A stretch of 64,000 bases of DNA, from NCBI GenBank assembly GCA_002478865.1, contig DLJZ01000022.1, positions 105,350 through 169,349 on the forward strand, written 5' to 3'. The DNA is from Hungatella sp. UBA7603. Lineage in GTDB: Bacteria; Bacillota; Clostridia; Lachnospirales; Lachnospiraceae. Within the stretch, counting starts at the first letter, position 1, and each line of letters begins with the position of its first letter. Below are positions 63,959 through 64,000 of the stretch, piece by piece. Below the pieces are notes generated by a model. It made no database searches. It was not told where the DNA came from and saw nothing but the letters and a program-made list of their open reading frames with translations. The translations under genes were made by a program, and so were the position numbers.

Positions 63959-64000
63959 AAACCTTTGAAAGTAAATTATACATACCCTCAAAACCACACA

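Noticed and set aside
63676..63997. Two minus-strand frames of 92-94 residues with LAQLGEHLP-like motifs
   Set aside because: They are translations of tRNA genes, a well-known false gene type.

Overview
The window reads as chromosome of a low-GC, Gram-positive, spore-forming anaerobe of the Lachnospiraceae (Clostridium cluster XIVa, Lacrimispora/Lachnoclostridium-like). The support is a clostridial FASII operon with FabK and a fused AccD-AccA, sporulation genes (yyaC, spmA), an LPXTG surface protein, several sugar ABC transporters with AraC-type regulation, and tRNA genes without encoded CCA ends. The genus is inferred from gene content and style, not from a search.

Layout. 1-10.2 kb: minus-strand housekeeping and envelope genes: transketolase (cut by the window edge), a DUF5711-like membrane protein, a LysM protein, yyaC, a coiled-coil membrane protein, a lipoprotein, pgi, a membrane protein and mtnN. 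10.3-18.1 kb: a TSCPD protein, a secreted PL9-type pectate lyase, and a 1472-residue LPXTG adhesin divergent from an unfamiliar 491-residue putative regulator. 18.1-23.7 kb: a sugar ABC transporter with a GH31 alpha-xylosidase, followed by a decayed response-regulator fragment. 23.8-29.3 kb: spmA, an XRE regulator with a Ca2+-type P-ATPase, and a cytosolic BNR/sialidase-like protein. 29.6-40.0 kb: the complete fatty-acid operon (fabH-acpP-fabK-fabD-fabG-fabF-accB-fabZ-accC-accDA-yrpB) from a strong promoter overlapped by a FabT-like palindrome. 40.1-43.6 kb: holB-ricT-trmN6-rsmI. 43.8-50.8 kb: a second, LplABC-type transporter with a membrane-bound AraC regulator and an esterase.

51.1-56.9 kb is the most unusual locus. 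One operon holds hypB, an Fe-S winged-helix protein, an Fe-S/FAD NAD(P)H oxidoreductase, hypA and a polytopic membrane protein. It lies divergent from a FadR-type GntR regulator. Near-identical 11-bp GntR-type operators sit just downstream of both promoters, so one regulator probably controls both units. No nickel enzyme is encoded in the window. The Fe-S protein and the oxidoreductase lie in one continuous frame separated by a single TAA, which suggests a split or nonsense-interrupted single protein.

57-64 kb: a secreted Lys/Ala/Thr-repeat protein next to a ~42-bp tandem repeat, an OmpR-type two-component system, a guanylate kinase-like protein with an Orn/Lys/Arg decarboxylase, an exact 36-bp-period tandem repeat, a small conserved protein, and seven minus-strand tRNA genes (Asp, Val, Thr, Tyr, fMet, Phe, Lys).
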